Source: Aromatoleum evansii (GTDB lineage Bacteria; Pseudomonadota; Gammaproteobacteria; Burkholderiales; Rhodocyclaceae). From it: a stretch of 64,000 nucleotides of DNA. The stretch is from contig NZ_WTVK01000027.1 in the NCBI RefSeq assembly GCF_012910805.1, positions 1-64,000 on the forward strand, given 5' to 3'. Of this stretch, positions 33,931 through 44,706 are shown in pieces. Under the pieces are notes generated by a model that was given only the letters and a program-made list of their open reading frames with translations, ran no database searches and was not told where the DNA came from. Made by a program: the position numbers and the translations under genes. How positions within the stretch are numbered: the stretch's first letter is position 1; every line of letters starts with the position of its first letter.

Positions 33931-34697
33931 CCCACCCCCGCACCCGCTTGCCCAACGCAGCCTGGATGACGCGAAGTATTGGGCCATCAGATTCGTCAAA
34001 GCTTTCTCGGCAGCGACCCGACTTATGGTGCTCATCGAGTCCCGCAGGATGTTCTGGCGGCTATCGCCGTGGTTTCCACCGCATCGAACGGCGCGTGCGC
34101 TAGAAGGCATTACCGTCCTTGCCGGCGCGGGTTACCACAAGACCGCGAAGCCCGCGCGCCATCGCTGACAATATGCTGAACGGTGAATTTCAGGCAGAAG
34201 GGCCGAACCAGAAATGGGTCGCAGACTTCACCTACTTGTGGACGGCTGAGGGCTGGCTCTATGTCGCCGCGGTGCTCGACCTGTATTCCCGCCGGATTGT
34301 CGGTTGGTCGATGCAGGCGAGCATGACTTCTCAGCTCGGCGCCGACGCGCTCATGATGGCGGTGTGGCGCCGCGCCAAGCTGGTCGAATTGCTCCACCAC
34401 TCGCACCTGGGGAGCCAATACACCAGCGAGCACTTCTGGGAATTGCTCAAGGAACAGAGCATCGCTTGCAGCATGAGCCGTGCAGGCGAGGTCTGGGACA
34501 ATTCGGCGATGGAAAGCTTCTTCAGTTCGTTCAAAACTGAGCGCACGGCGCGAAAGGTCTATCGCACCCGCGAGCAAGCACGCGCCGACGTGTTCGACTA
34601 TATCGAGTGCTTGTACAATCCGAGGCGACGTCACACAACACTCGGAGTGAATCGCACCGGGTTTCGCGGAGGCTCCAACTCTTGAGAAGATGGAGCC

Positions 34698-35018
34698 ATG
34701 AAGAAGACAACCAAGTTCTCCCCTGAAGTGCGCGAGCGGGCCGCGCGTATGGTGTTCGAGCAGCGCAGCGAGCATGGATCACAGTGGGCGGCGATTGAGT
34801 CGATCGCCGGCAAGATCGGCTGCAGCGCGCAGACGCTGTCGAACTGGGTTCGCCGGTACGAGCGCGACACCGGGCAGCGTGACGGGGTCACCACAGCGGA
34901 GGCGGCTCGCGTTAAGGAGCTCGAGCGCGAGGTGCGCGAGTTGAAGAAAGCCAACGAGATCCTGCGCCTAGCCAGCGCGTATTTCGCGCAGGCGGAGCTC
35001 GACCGCCGCAACAAGTGA
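34698..35018 (+). CDS. IS3-family transposase OrfA
   Basis: The 106-residue protein has the OrfA helix-turn-helix ([37 protein letters not shown]) and a C-terminal leucine-zipper-like helix ([20 protein letters not shown]). It binds the element's ends and regulates transposition. GATGGAGCC lies before the ATG. Its TGA overlaps the ATG of orfB by one base (TGATG); programmed frameshifting normally fuses the two products. Confidence 0.92.
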   Translation: MKKTTKFSPEVRERAARMVFEQRSEHGSQWAAIESIAGKIGCSAQTLSNWVRRYERDTGQRDGVTTAEAARVKELEREVRELKKANEILRLASAYFAQAELDRRNK

Positions 35019-35918
35019 TGAACGGTTTCATCGACACGCACCGCCAGCGCTTCGGGGCGAGCCGATCTGCAGAGTTCTGCAGGTCGCCCCGTCCGCTTAT
35101 CGACGCGCCGTGGCTCGCCGCCGCGATCCGGCCTTGCGCTGTGCGCGGGCTCGTGCGACGAGGTGCTGGCTGGCCACGTCGAGCGGATCTGGCAGGCGAA
35201 TTTGCAGGTGTATGGAGCGCGCAAGGTGTGGCGGCAGTTGCAGCGCGAGGGCATCGAGGTCGCCCGCTGTACGGTCGAGCGGCTGATGCGGACCCAAGGG
35301 CTGCGTGGTGCGATGCGAGGCAAGGCGGTGCGGACTACTCGGCCCGATCCTGCAGCCCCCTGTCCGCTCGATCGCGTCAATCGCCAGTTCGCCGCGCAGC
35401 GCCCGAACCAGCTCTGGGTTTCCGACTTCACGTATGTCTCGACGTGGCAGGGCTTCGTGTACGTGGCCTTCGTCGTCGACGTCTTCGCCCGCTACATCGT
35501 AGGCTGGCGCGTGAGCCGATCCATGCACACCGAGTTCGTCCTCGACGCGTTGGAGCAGGCCCTGTGGGCGCGCCAGCCCGAACGCAACGCCTTGATCCAC
35601 CACAGTGACCGTGGCTCGCAGTACGTGTCGATCCGCTACAGCGAACGACTGGCCGAAGCCGGCATCGAGCCATCGGTCGGCAGCCGCGGCGACAGCTACG
35701 ACAACGCGCTGGCCGAGACCATCAACGGACTGTACAAGGCGGAAGTCATCCACCGGCGAGGCCCCTGGAAGAGCGTTGAAGCGGTCGAGCTGGCCACCCT
35801 CGAATGGGTCTCATGGTTCAATCACCACCGCTTGCTTGAGCCGATCGGGTACATTCCGCCAGCCGAAGCCGAGGCAAACTACTACCGCAGTCGAACTGAG
35901 CAGGCGGTTGCTGCCTGA
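35018..35918 (+). pseudogene. IS3-family transposase OrfB with two frameshifts
   Basis: Starting [13 protein letters not shown], the frame breaks near 35057, resumes in the next frame with EPICRVLQVAPSAYRRAVAR, and breaks again near 35155. From about 35163 the rest is intact: HVERIWQANLQVYGARKVWR, WVSDFTYV (first Asp), HHSDRGSQY (second Asp) and NALAETINGL (Glu). Each break is explained by loss of one base. The catalytic core is therefore intact but probably not expressed with its N-terminal DNA-binding part. Sequencing error in the original assembly is an alternative. Confidence 0.8.
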
Positions 35919-36031
35919 CTCAAAAAAACGGCCTCCGCGAAACCCGGTGCGATTCAGAGACGTCAGCCCGGTAGAGTTTGAGAACGCTCGAAAAGCTTAG
36001 ATCGGTGTCCACGAAACCGGCTGCAGCCCAC

Positions 36032-36055
36032 CTACCCCGAAACCCGGTGTGATTC
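36032..36055. repeat. Orphan IS terminal repeat
   Basis: CGAAACCCGGTGTGATTCA (within 36032-36055) matches the right inverted repeat of the nearby IS (CGAAACCCGGTGCGATTCA) with one difference over the inner 19 bases. No transposase is attached to it, so it is probably the end of an older, deleted copy of the same IS type. From here to 36765 no gene is supported. Confidence 0.75.
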
Positions 36056-36374
36056 ACGGCAGGCGATTGACTTCATTCGTTTCCGACTTAAGTCCAATCC
36101 GAACAAATCTTCTTCGATATTGCCGTCGGCTGTATTTGATCACAAAATTGTGCTCGTTATCGGTTACTCAGAGCGTCAATACTGAAACAGCGCTTTCAGA
36201 ACACCGTTTGTCGCTTTTCGCAAAACTAGGATTGGAGGTAGCCTCTAAGATTTGCTCGCCAACCTGACGAGACAATCCGTAATTGGCACGAAGATCCCAG
36301 TTCGTGTCGATTGAAGGATGTGACATCTCGTCGGCGCACCTCCACTCTCCCTGGTCGGATTCGATCGTATGCAA

Positions 36375-36408
36375 CCCTCCGGAGGCACTTCTTCGGAGGG
36401 ATTTTTTT
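36375..36408 (+). terminator. Rho-independent terminator
   Basis: CCCTCCG (36375-36381) pairs with CGGAGGG (36394-36400) around a 12-nt loop, followed by A and seven T (36402-36408). The form is classical for rightward transcription, but no recognisable rightward gene remains upstream, so it probably belonged to a gene that has been lost. Confidence 0.75.
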
Positions 36409-36765
36409 GAGTCGAAATCCCGTAATGGGTGACGAAATAGGCGGAGTGCAGACACCGATAAGGCGTCTAGTGATCGATGGTTGGGAATGAATGTCCTGGC
36501 GATTATCTGATCGCTGATAGCCGACTCTTGCAGCTTCTTAGGGATAGGCTATCGAACGTTCTTGGTGATCGCTCAGGTGGTTTCGTGCAAGGTCTATGGA
36601 GCTTTCGTGAGCCTACGGATAAGGCGGCTGTCAAATGCATGTCGGTGATGGTCTACGAAGTGGCGGTGCCCGGCTAGTAGGCGCGAGTCACGGTCTATAT
36701 GCTGTAAAAATGTGACCGCTTGAGAGTCACTCCATTACCCCCAGCCTCAATAGAGATACATTGGT

Positions 36766-37137
36766 ATGAAATCAATCGCGCGCTCGCTTACGGCGATGCA
36801 TTCTGATTCGCCAGAGGTGATTTCCTCGAGATTTATATTTGCATCGGGCCGGGTTGCCGCTGCCCCAAACGACGCGTACCTCGTGGACGACATAGCGATT
36901 CAGGCGCGACAAGCTTTCAGTAATATAACAACAACCCTCGCCGCTGCGGGCGCTCAACTCAGCCATGTGGAAATGGTGACCTTGTATATTAAGGATTTAA
37001 GTGACCTGGGTGCAGTAGATAAAATTTATTGTGAGCAGTTTGGGCGGCACCGGGCAGCACGTTCAACAGTGAAGGTTCCTAATCTGCCGGGTGGGTCTCG
37101 TGTCGAGATTGAAGTTCTCGCACTCTTGCCTTTATGA
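36766..37137 (+). CDS. RidA/YjgF-family protein
   Basis: The 123-residue protein shows the RidA fold pattern: SSRFIFASGRVAAAPND, DIAIQARQAFSNITTTLAAA and NLPGGSRVEIEVLALLPL, with LSHVEMVTLYIKDLSDL between. RidA proteins hydrolyse reactive enamine/imine intermediates; here the catalytic Arg lies in GGSRVEIEV, where the usual reading is LARxxxxVEIE. Base composition is much more AT-rich than the ICE. It stands alone among insertion-sequence relics and has no clear ribosome binding site; the ATG at 36796 is an alternative start. It may be a remnant of a catabolic cluster. Confidence 0.75.
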   Translation: MKSIARSLTAMHSDSPEVISSRFIFASGRVAAAPNDAYLVDDIAIQARQAFSNITTTLAAAGAQLSHVEMVTLYIKDLSDLGAVDKIYCEQFGRHRAARSTVKVPNLPGGSRVEIEVLALLPL

Positions 37138-37489
37138 TCTCGTTGTCTTAAGAGACCTAACAAAGACTCCAGCTATACGTGCTTACCATATTCGTTGCGG
37201 ACGCGTTTCGATATTTTGATGGGGCCGACATTGGAGTAACTAATGACAGCTACGCCCTCATAATTAAGCTGTTGGCGCGGCCTCGAAAAATGTCTATTGG
37301 ATGAGTTGCCGAAGACATGATGTGATATCACAACGATCTTGTACTCGATGCTCGCCATGTTAAGGGCGAGCCTGGCAACCATTAAGCGATAGTCAATTTC
37401 TGGAAAGGTGCCGGTAGGCACGTGAAGGTGATCTCCTTCCTCTCCCTCTTCCTCATGTGTGGCACCTTTCCTTTTTTATACACTATTGA
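37138..37489. other. AT-rich stretch without a supported gene
   Basis: Short open frames occur on both strands but none is recognisable or has a ribosome binding site. The composition is like the RidA segment, not the ICE. Confidence 0.4.
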
Positions 37490-38799
<1,310 letters not shown>

Positions 38800-38803
<4 letters not shown>

Positions 38804-39917
38804 CCTGCGACCTCCTGCACGCCGCGGCCGAGGATGCCGGCCTCGAGCAGGTGCTCGTAGATCGCCAGATCTCGCACCTCCACCGCGAGGGCATCGGGGG
38901 CGCGGCGCAGGGAATGCCCTGGCGTACTCGCTGATGTGGGGCCAGCATGGCGCCGGCGCGCATTGCGCATCGGGGCACCCGCCCCGTGCTGTGGGCACAC
39001 CGACAGCTGCGCTCGCCCGGCGAGCACCGGCTGCTCGGCGACCAGGCGTCCGCGATGACGTATCAACCAGTTGCCGCCGGCGCGCACGATCTCGACGGTC
39101 TGACCGATCAGGGTCTGCGCCCGGTAGGGCTGGCATAGGCGCGGCAGAAGCCCCTGTGACCGGCGAAGGCGGCGAAGGTCGCATTGAGCCGGCGGCGCCG
39201 CTCACCATCGCCGTCGCTCTCGGTGCCGAGCACAACGGTGCGCATACGGTCGTAGAGCAGGCACTCGCAGCGCCCGCCGAAATGGGCGACGGCGTGTTCA
39301 TGCACAGCGAGCAGATCGCCCATGCGTTCGTGCAGGAAGCCCTCGGCATAGGCGCGCCGGCTGTAGCTGAGAGTCATCACGAAGATGTGCACCTTCGTGC
39401 GCTGATCGCCGAACCCGACGGTGATCTGGCCCCAGCCGACCTGCGCTTGTTCGCCGGGGTCGTTTCAAAGCGGCACTGCGTCAACGCGGCGAAGTTGGCC
39501 TGCGCCCGCAGGGGCGCACGGCGAGCTTGACGGTCTCGCAGCTGCCGGCGAAGCCGTGCTGGGCGCGCAACTCCTGGTAAAGGATGCGCGCCGAGTACCG
39601 CACCTGGGGCGCCCGCTCGACGAGCTATGCCCGATACGCATCGAGCACCGTCGCCGCGCTCTTCTCGCGCCGGTACGGAAGCCACGCGTCCTGTCGCAGA
39701 CAGCCCCGCACCGTGTTCCGATCGAGCTCGAACTCGTGGGCGATGGCCGACACGCTCGCCCCCTCCCGTCCGCCGCGCATGGATCGCGTTCCATTATTCG
39801 CGTCCGATCACGTCGCCCTCCGTGCCCGGTTTCAACCCGGACACGGTAACGCCGATGGTCCAGGACCCGCGGGCCCTGGACCGCATCCACACCAGACACC
39901 ACTGCTTCCCTTTCCAT
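38800..39917 (-). pseudogene. istA: IS21-family istA, frameshifted
   Basis: Pieces of the IstA transposase are spread over three reverse frames: VRYSARILYQELRAQHGFAG, AEGFLHERMGDLLAVHEHAV and AHFGGRCECLLYDRMRTVVL from the catalytic core, then PYRAQTLIGQTVEIVRAGGN and VEVRDLAIYEHLLEAGILG at the C-terminus. The stop overlaps the istB start, the usual IS21 layout. The segment TGTCAGCGG (complement of 39983-39991) upstream could be the element's left terminal repeat, but no matching right end is visible. Confidence 0.82.
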
Positions 39918-40102
39918 CTCGCACTCCTTCAGGTCGATGGGTGGGGAAGATTCGAATACCGTAGGTGGGGATTATTGGATTACCGCTGACACTCCGCCAC
40001 CGGTGGGAGAGCACAATGAGTGATCGAGCTGCTCCGCACAGTACTCAGTGAGGAAGGGGGCTCCGGGCTGGTTCAGCAAGCTGTGTCAGCACCTGAGGGA
40101 GC

Positions 40103-40345
40103 GTGACCGTTACAATCCTGTTGACGAAATCGGTGGCCAAGGTACAGGAGCGGTTTGTCGAACTGAACAACGCGCTGCTAGTGGAGCATCCGTTGTTCGG
40201 GTACCGCAAGGTGCCCCAATTGGTAGCCTTCAAGAAGAACACGGTGTAGCGAATCTTCCAATTGATGCATTGGCAGGTGGAGAAGCGCCCGATCTGATTG
40301 CACTTAAGAGTTCCGGGGTTTGCCGTTTGAGGGGTGGCCACGAAA
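40103..40345 (+). pseudogene. IS3/IS2-like transposase relic
   Basis: The forward frame reads VQERFVELNNALLVEHPLFG, YRKVPQLVAFKKNTV, stop, RIFQLMHWQVEKRPI, stop. That matches the HTH region of IS2/IS3-type OrfB (EHPTFGYRRVWALLRF, RLMRLKGWQVHKR) but with stop codons. Only this fragment remains; it marks the border with the catabolic cluster. Confidence 0.6.
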
Positions 40346-40647
40346 ACTGCGATGCACCAAGCTAGTGCGTTGCACCTGCGACGCTTTCGTCGTTACATTG
40401 GCCCCCGGAACGTCCCAAAGAACGGACGCGTTTTGACAATTCATGGCGTACATCTACAACTGGATGCCGATTTCAGTCAATACCCCTTAGGGGCACTGGC
40501 CTATTCTCTTTTCAAACGGATTGCAGATTGTTTCCACGGCCGGGAGCAACGACCCACCTTGCCGCAACCTTCTGTAGTGCATGGGCGCCCACCGGACTGG
40601 CCCTGCGCCGTTAATACAATGCAAAAAAAGCTTCAAGGAGACGACAA
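40346..40647 (+). promoter_or_regulatory. Upstream region of the alcohol dehydrogenase cluster
   Basis: About 300 bases without a supported gene precede the cluster. TTGACA at 40433-40438 followed 16 bases later by TACAAC (40455-40460) is a possible sigma-70 promoter, about 190 bases from the start codon. The -10 is weak (four of six). Confidence 0.28.
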
Positions 40648-42864
40648 GTGAAGCAACTTCTTAGGCGCCGTAGCCTGACGGGCGCGACTATCGCACTTAC
40701 ACTTTTGAACTCCCTGATCGCGTTCGCCGACGAGCGTGTACAGGGGTATGTCGACTCCGCCAGAATGAGCAGTTTAGATTCTGAGCCTCAAAACTGGGTA
40801 GCGCCGGGTCGAGATCAAAAAGGCACGTATTTCTCCCCGTTGGAGACGATTAACGAGAAGAACGTCAGTCGTCTTGGCCATGCGTGGTCCTACAAACTTG
40901 GTACCTATCGCGGTCAAGAAGCTACGCCCATTGTGATTGATGGCGTGATGTACGCAGCGGGCATTTGGGGGCGTGTTTATGCCCTCGAAGCTGCAACTGG
41001 CAATGAACTATGGACATACGATCCGCAGGTCAATGGTCAAGTTGCAAGGAACACCTGTTGCGACGTCGTAAACCGCGGATTAGTGGTATGGCAGGGGATG
41101 GTGTACGTGGCGTCTACCGACGGTCGGTTGCATGCCCTTGATGCGGCGACGGGGAAGAGGATATGGGTTGTAGACACAATCGAAGATAAGAAGCTGCCGT
41201 ACGCGAGTACCGGGAGTCCTCAAATTGCTAAAGATGTTGTCGTAATTGGCAACGCGGGTGCTGATCTTGGGCAGGGCGGTGTTCGGGGCTACGTTACGGC
41301 CTATGACCTGAAAACTGGCGCCCAGAAGTGGAGGTTCTATACAGTACCCGGTGCCCCTGGTTCCGCTCCGGAGCATCCAGAAATGGAGGTTGCTCAGAAG
41401 ACATGGGATCCCCAACGGGCTGCCTTCGTAAAAGGAGGTGGCACAGTTTGGGACGGCATGGCCTACGATCCAGAACTTAACCTGCTATACGTCGGCACCG
41501 GGAATGGCGCCCCGTACGACCAGCGAAAGCGTAGTCCCGCAGGCGGGGATAATCTCTACCTTTCATCAATACTAGCCATTAATCCAGATACTGGAAGACT
41601 GGTGTGGCACTACCAGACGACTCCAGGAGATATCTGGGACTTTACCGCTGTACAAAAGATGATCCAGGCTGACTTGGTCATCAATGGAAGGCAACGTAAG
41701 GTGCTGATGCAGGCGCCGAAAAACGGCTTCTTCTATGTGCTGGACCGTGCGACCGGCGAATTGCTTTCGGCCAAGAACTATTCCTACGTAAACTGGGCTA
41801 GTCATGTCGACATGAAGACGGGTCGGCCGGCGGTGACCAAACAAGGGGACTACTACACGGGGCCAAAGCTGCTGTATCCGTCATGGTCTGGCGCTCATAG
41901 TTGGCAGCCAATGGCGTTCAATCCAAAGACAAATCTTGTTTATATCCCGGTAATCGACATCCCGAATTTCTGGGTCGACATGCCTAACTCGGGGGGTAAA
42001 CTCAAGTTTGTCAATGGATTCTTCACTACTGCCGGCATTACCCCTGACGGCGCTTTTGACGCGAAAACCCTAAAGCCGCTCTTTGGAACATTGCCAGACT
42101 TGAAGCAAATCAAGGCTCCGCGTCCCGGGGCTCTTGTCCGAGAAGTGCTTCGCGCGTGGGATCCGGTCAAGCAGAAAGTGGTCTGGGAGCAGGAAACTTC
42201 AAATGGATACCGCTCCTACGACGGTGGTGTCCTGACTACCGCGGGCAATCTAGTGTTCCAAGGGCGGGGAGATGGCGACTTCGTTGTGTATGCGGCTGAT
42301 ACGGGGAAACAGCTCAAGCGCATAAACACCGGTAGTACCATCATGGCGGCACCGATGACCTATTCGGTGAACGGAACGCAATATGTCGCGGTTCAGACTG
42401 GCTATGGCGGTACCGCGATCGTTACGCCGATTTCCCCAAAGAGCGCCGCGGCCACCCGCGTCAACGAGAACCGCATCCTCGTATTCAAGCTTGATGGCGA
42501 CGAGGTTCCAAAGCCTCCGCTGCGCAACGATGAGCCCTTTCCGTCGCCCCCGAAGAGCGATGCTACGCCAGAGCAGATTAAATCCGGTGAGATAAAGTTC
42601 AACCAGCATTGCGCCCAGTGTCACGTCTTTTCGCCGAATGTCACTCCGGATTTGCGCCGGATCTCGGAAGGAGTCCATCAGAATTTCAAGGAAATCGTTC
42701 TGCGTGGCCAAAGAGCATTCATGGGAATGGGCAGGTTTGACGACGTGCTTACCGAAAATGACGCAGATGAGATTCATGCCTATCTAATCAGCGAACAGGC
42801 CAATGCATATAACCTTGAACATAAACAGGAGGAAAAGCTGAAACAGCGAGCGTCAAAGCATTAG
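40648..42864 (+). CDS. PQQ-dependent alcohol dehydrogenase with haem c domain
   Basis: The 738-residue periplasmic quinohaemoprotein oxidises a primary alcohol to an aldehyde. A signal peptide (TGATIALTLLNSLIAFA) is followed by the eight-bladed PQQ domain: vicinal disulfide Cys137-Cys138 (RNTCCDVV), propeller tryptophan-docking repeats such as LHALDAATGKRIWV, and the catalytic Asp331 in GDIWDFT. Thr333 sits where lanthanide enzymes have Asp, so calcium dependence is expected. The C-terminal cytochrome c has CAQCH (655-659). The usual calcium-ligand Glu (GAExGVRG) reads GADLGQGGVRG here. Start is GTG with AAGGAG. The substrate is unknown; type II ADH or tetrahydrofurfuryl-alcohol-dehydrogenase-like enzymes are the closest comparison. 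Confidence 0.92.
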   Translation: MKQLLRRRSLTGATIALTLLNSLIAFADERVQGYVDSARMSSLDSEPQNWVAPGRDQKGTYFSPLETINEKNVSRLGHAWSYKLGTYRGQEATPIVIDGVMYAAGIWGRVYALEAATGNELWTYDPQVNGQVARNTCCDVVNRGLVVWQGMVYVASTDGRLHALDAATGKRIWVVDTIEDKKLPYASTGSPQIAKDVVVIGNAGADLGQGGVRGYVTAYDLKTGAQKWRFYTVPGAPGSAPEHPEMEVAQKTWDPQRAAFVKGGGTVWDGMAYDPELNLLYVGTGNGAPYDQRKRSPAGGDNLYLSSILAINPDTGRLVWHYQTTPGDIWDFTAVQKMIQADLVINGRQRKVLMQAPKNGFFYVLDRATGELLSAKNYSYVNWASHVDMKTGRPAVTKQGDYYTGPKLLYPSWSGAHSWQPMAFNPKTNLVYIPVIDIPNFWVDMPNSGGKLKFVNGFFTTAGITPDGAFDAKTLKPLFGTLPDLKQIKAPRPGALVREVLRAWDPVKQKVVWEQETSNGYRSYDGGVLTTAGNLVFQGRGDGDFVVYAADTGKQLKRINTGSTIMAAPMTYSVNGTQYVAVQTGYGGTAIVTPISPKSAAATRVNENRILVFKLDGDEVPKPPLRNDEPFPSPPKSDATPEQIKSGEIKFNQHCAQCHVFSPNVTPDLRRISEGVHQNFKEIVLRGQRAFMGMGRFDDVLTENDADEIHAYLISEQANAYNLEHKQEEKLKQRASKH

Positions 42865-43014
42865 CCATCCTGAGTGCGAGGACGCGACTGCGAGAGGCGT
42901 CAGCAAGAACGCAGACATAAGTTGCCCGCCCACATTCGGCTTATTTCAGTTTATTTAGACCAATTAGATCAAAATTGCCGGACTAGATAACACTTCCACA
43001 CCTTGGAGACAGTA

Positions 43015-44514
43015 ATGAATACGGTTCGTTATCACGAGATCGCGGGTAGCTTGTCGTTTGATACCCAAGCATTTATCGGTGGCAAATTTCTATCGTCCAT
43101 TTCGGAAAAACAGTTTGAAACGTTTAATCCAGCTAACGGCAGGGTCATCACCCGGGTCTCCGAATGCAATAGCGCAGACGTCGATCGAGCAGTAGCCGCA
43201 GCTCGAGCTGCGTTCGAGAGTGGAGTTTGGTCGCGAATGGCGCCTCGCCAACGTAAGAAAGTACTTCTGAGGTTCGCTGACCTTATCGAGAAGAATACTG
43301 AAGAGCTGGCAGTGATGGAGTCGGTGGATTCCGGCAAGACCATCGCCGACGCGGTTGGGTTTGACGTACCTGAAACCGTTGAGACGCTGCGCTGGCACGC
43401 GGAGGCACTGGACAAACTCTATGATCAAGTGGCACCTACGGCCGACAATATTGTTGCGATGGTCGTGCGCGAACCGATTGGTGTCGTGGGCCTGGTGCTT
43501 CCTTGGAACTTCCCCCTGTACGTGACAATGTGGAAGTTGGCCCCCGCGCTCGCCGGCGGCAATTCCGTGATTATCAAACCTTCAGAATTGACGTCGTTGA
43601 CTACGCTTCGCCTCGCTAAGCTCGCGGCAGAAGCCGGTCTACCGGAAGGGGTATTGAGTGTCGTTCCCGGTTTTGGCGAGACGGCCGGTCAGGCGCTTGG
43701 ACGTCACGCCGATGTGGATTGTCTGAGCTTTACGGGATCCGGGGAAGTCGGGCGATATTTTCTTCAATATTCGGCGGAAACCAATCTCAAACGCGTGGTG
43801 CTTGAACTCGGTGGCAAGAGCCCCGCTGTGGTGCTGGATGACGTTCGAGATTTGAAGGCTGTAGCCGAGCAGGTGGCGATCGGATGTCTGTTCCATCAAG
43901 GCCAGAATTGTAGCGCTGGTTCTCGCCTCATCGTACAGCAAGGCGTTAAGAATGCTCTCCTGGACGAACTCGTGTCAGTGTTCAAGTCCTGGACCGTTGG
44001 GGATCCGCTCGATCCGGCCAGTCGCCTTGGGGCGCTGGTCGAAGAAAAGCACATGAATCGAATCCTTTCATATATTGACACCGGCAAGAAGGAAGGCGCT
44101 CGCCTGATTTTGGGAGGTGGCCAAGTCCTCCAGTCGAGCGGTGGCTTCTTCCTGGAGCCCACGATCTTTGACGAAGTCACTAATTCAATGACTATCGCGC
44201 GCGAGGAAATCTTCGGTCCGGTCCTCTCCATAATCGCCTGCACCGATACGCAGGATGCGATTAGAAAGGCCAACGAGACTAATTATGGTCTCGCAGCGTC
44301 GCTTTATACCGACAGTGTCGACAACGCGCATCAAGTTGCCAAGTCTCTTCGCGCGGGACAGGTCTCAGTTAATTGCTTCTCGGAAGGAGATCAGACAGTT
44401 CCGTTCGGTGGATATAAGCAATCGGGCTTCGGGGGGCGCGACAAGGGTCTTCAGGCTCACGAACAGTATCTCGAAACTAAAGCAATTTGGATGCAACTCG
44501 CTCCGCGAGATTGA
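43015..44514 (+). CDS. NAD(P)-dependent aldehyde dehydrogenase
   Basis: This 499-residue cytoplasmic enzyme has all ALDH landmarks: PWNFP (Asn166), the nucleotide-binding FTGSGEVG, general base Glu265 in ELGGKSP, and nucleophile Cys299 in GQNCSAGSR. The C-terminal motif PFGGYKQSGFGG is normal. It would convert the aldehyde made by the upstream dehydrogenase to the acid. GGAG precedes the ATG at 43015; an in-frame start at 43003 is less well placed. A 150-base gap separates it from the first gene. Confidence 0.95.
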   Translation: MNTVRYHEIAGSLSFDTQAFIGGKFLSSISEKQFETFNPANGRVITRVSECNSADVDRAVAAARAAFESGVWSRMAPRQRKKVLLRFADLIEKNTEELAVMESVDSGKTIADAVGFDVPETVETLRWHAEALDKLYDQVAPTADNIVAMVVREPIGVVGLVLPWNFPLYVTMWKLAPALAGGNSVIIKPSELTSLTTLRLAKLAAEAGLPEGVLSVVPGFGETAGQALGRHADVDCLSFTGSGEVGRYFLQYSAETNLKRVVLELGGKSPAVVLDDVRDLKAVAEQVAIGCLFHQGQNCSAGSRLIVQQGVKNALLDELVSVFKSWTVGDPLDPASRLGALVEEKHMNRILSYIDTGKKEGARLILGGGQVLQSSGGFFLEPTIFDEVTNSMTIAREEIFGPVLSIIACTDTQDAIRKANETNYGLAASLYTDSVDNAHQVAKSLRAGQVSVNCFSEGDQTVPFGGYKQSGFGGRDKGLQAHEQYLETKAIWMQLAPRD

Positions 44515-44706
44515 AGAGTGCCCGGGAAGTGGAAGTAGGGTGATCATCGACTGATCGCCACAATTGCGGTCCGCGTCCATGTCCCCTACGGCGCTCCTGA
44601 CGCGAGCAGGGGCGTCGTTCACCACACTGGTAAATCAAATAGCAACAGGTTTGGGTCCGTTGCTGGGGCAGCTCAACCCCAAATTCTGAATTTCTGGAGA
44701 AGTGAA

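Larger units (their letters stand above)
34648..35956 (+). mobile_element. Complete-ended IS3-family insertion sequence
   Basis: The 1309-bp element has perfect 26-bp terminal inverted repeats (34648-34673, beginning TGAATCGCACCGGG, and 35931-35956). It is flanked by GAG at 34645-34647 and 35957-35959, a 3-bp target duplication typical of IS3. It carries orfA and a frameshifted orfB and lies in the orfB of another IS3-family copy. I cannot give it an ISfinder name. Confidence 0.93.
34012..36000 (+). pseudogene. IS3-family orfB, decayed and split by another IS
   Basis: Recognisable transposase begins at SDPTYGAHRV (34012), shifts frame near 34150, then runs from ADNMLNGEFQAEGPNQKWVA to RRRHTTLG, where it is cut at 34647. 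The remaining codons DVSPVEFENARKA resume at 35957 and stop at 36000. Joining the two pieces and removing one GAG target copy restores the frame. The middle catalytic motif reads HHSHLGSQY where HHSDxGSQY is expected, so the second catalytic Asp is lost. The protein is therefore inactive twice over. The inner element at 34648-35956 is listed separately. Confidence 0.88.

Noticed and set aside
36168-36455. Leftward frame of 95 codons near the orphan terminator
   Set aside because: It overlaps the terminator on the other strand and matches nothing I recognise.
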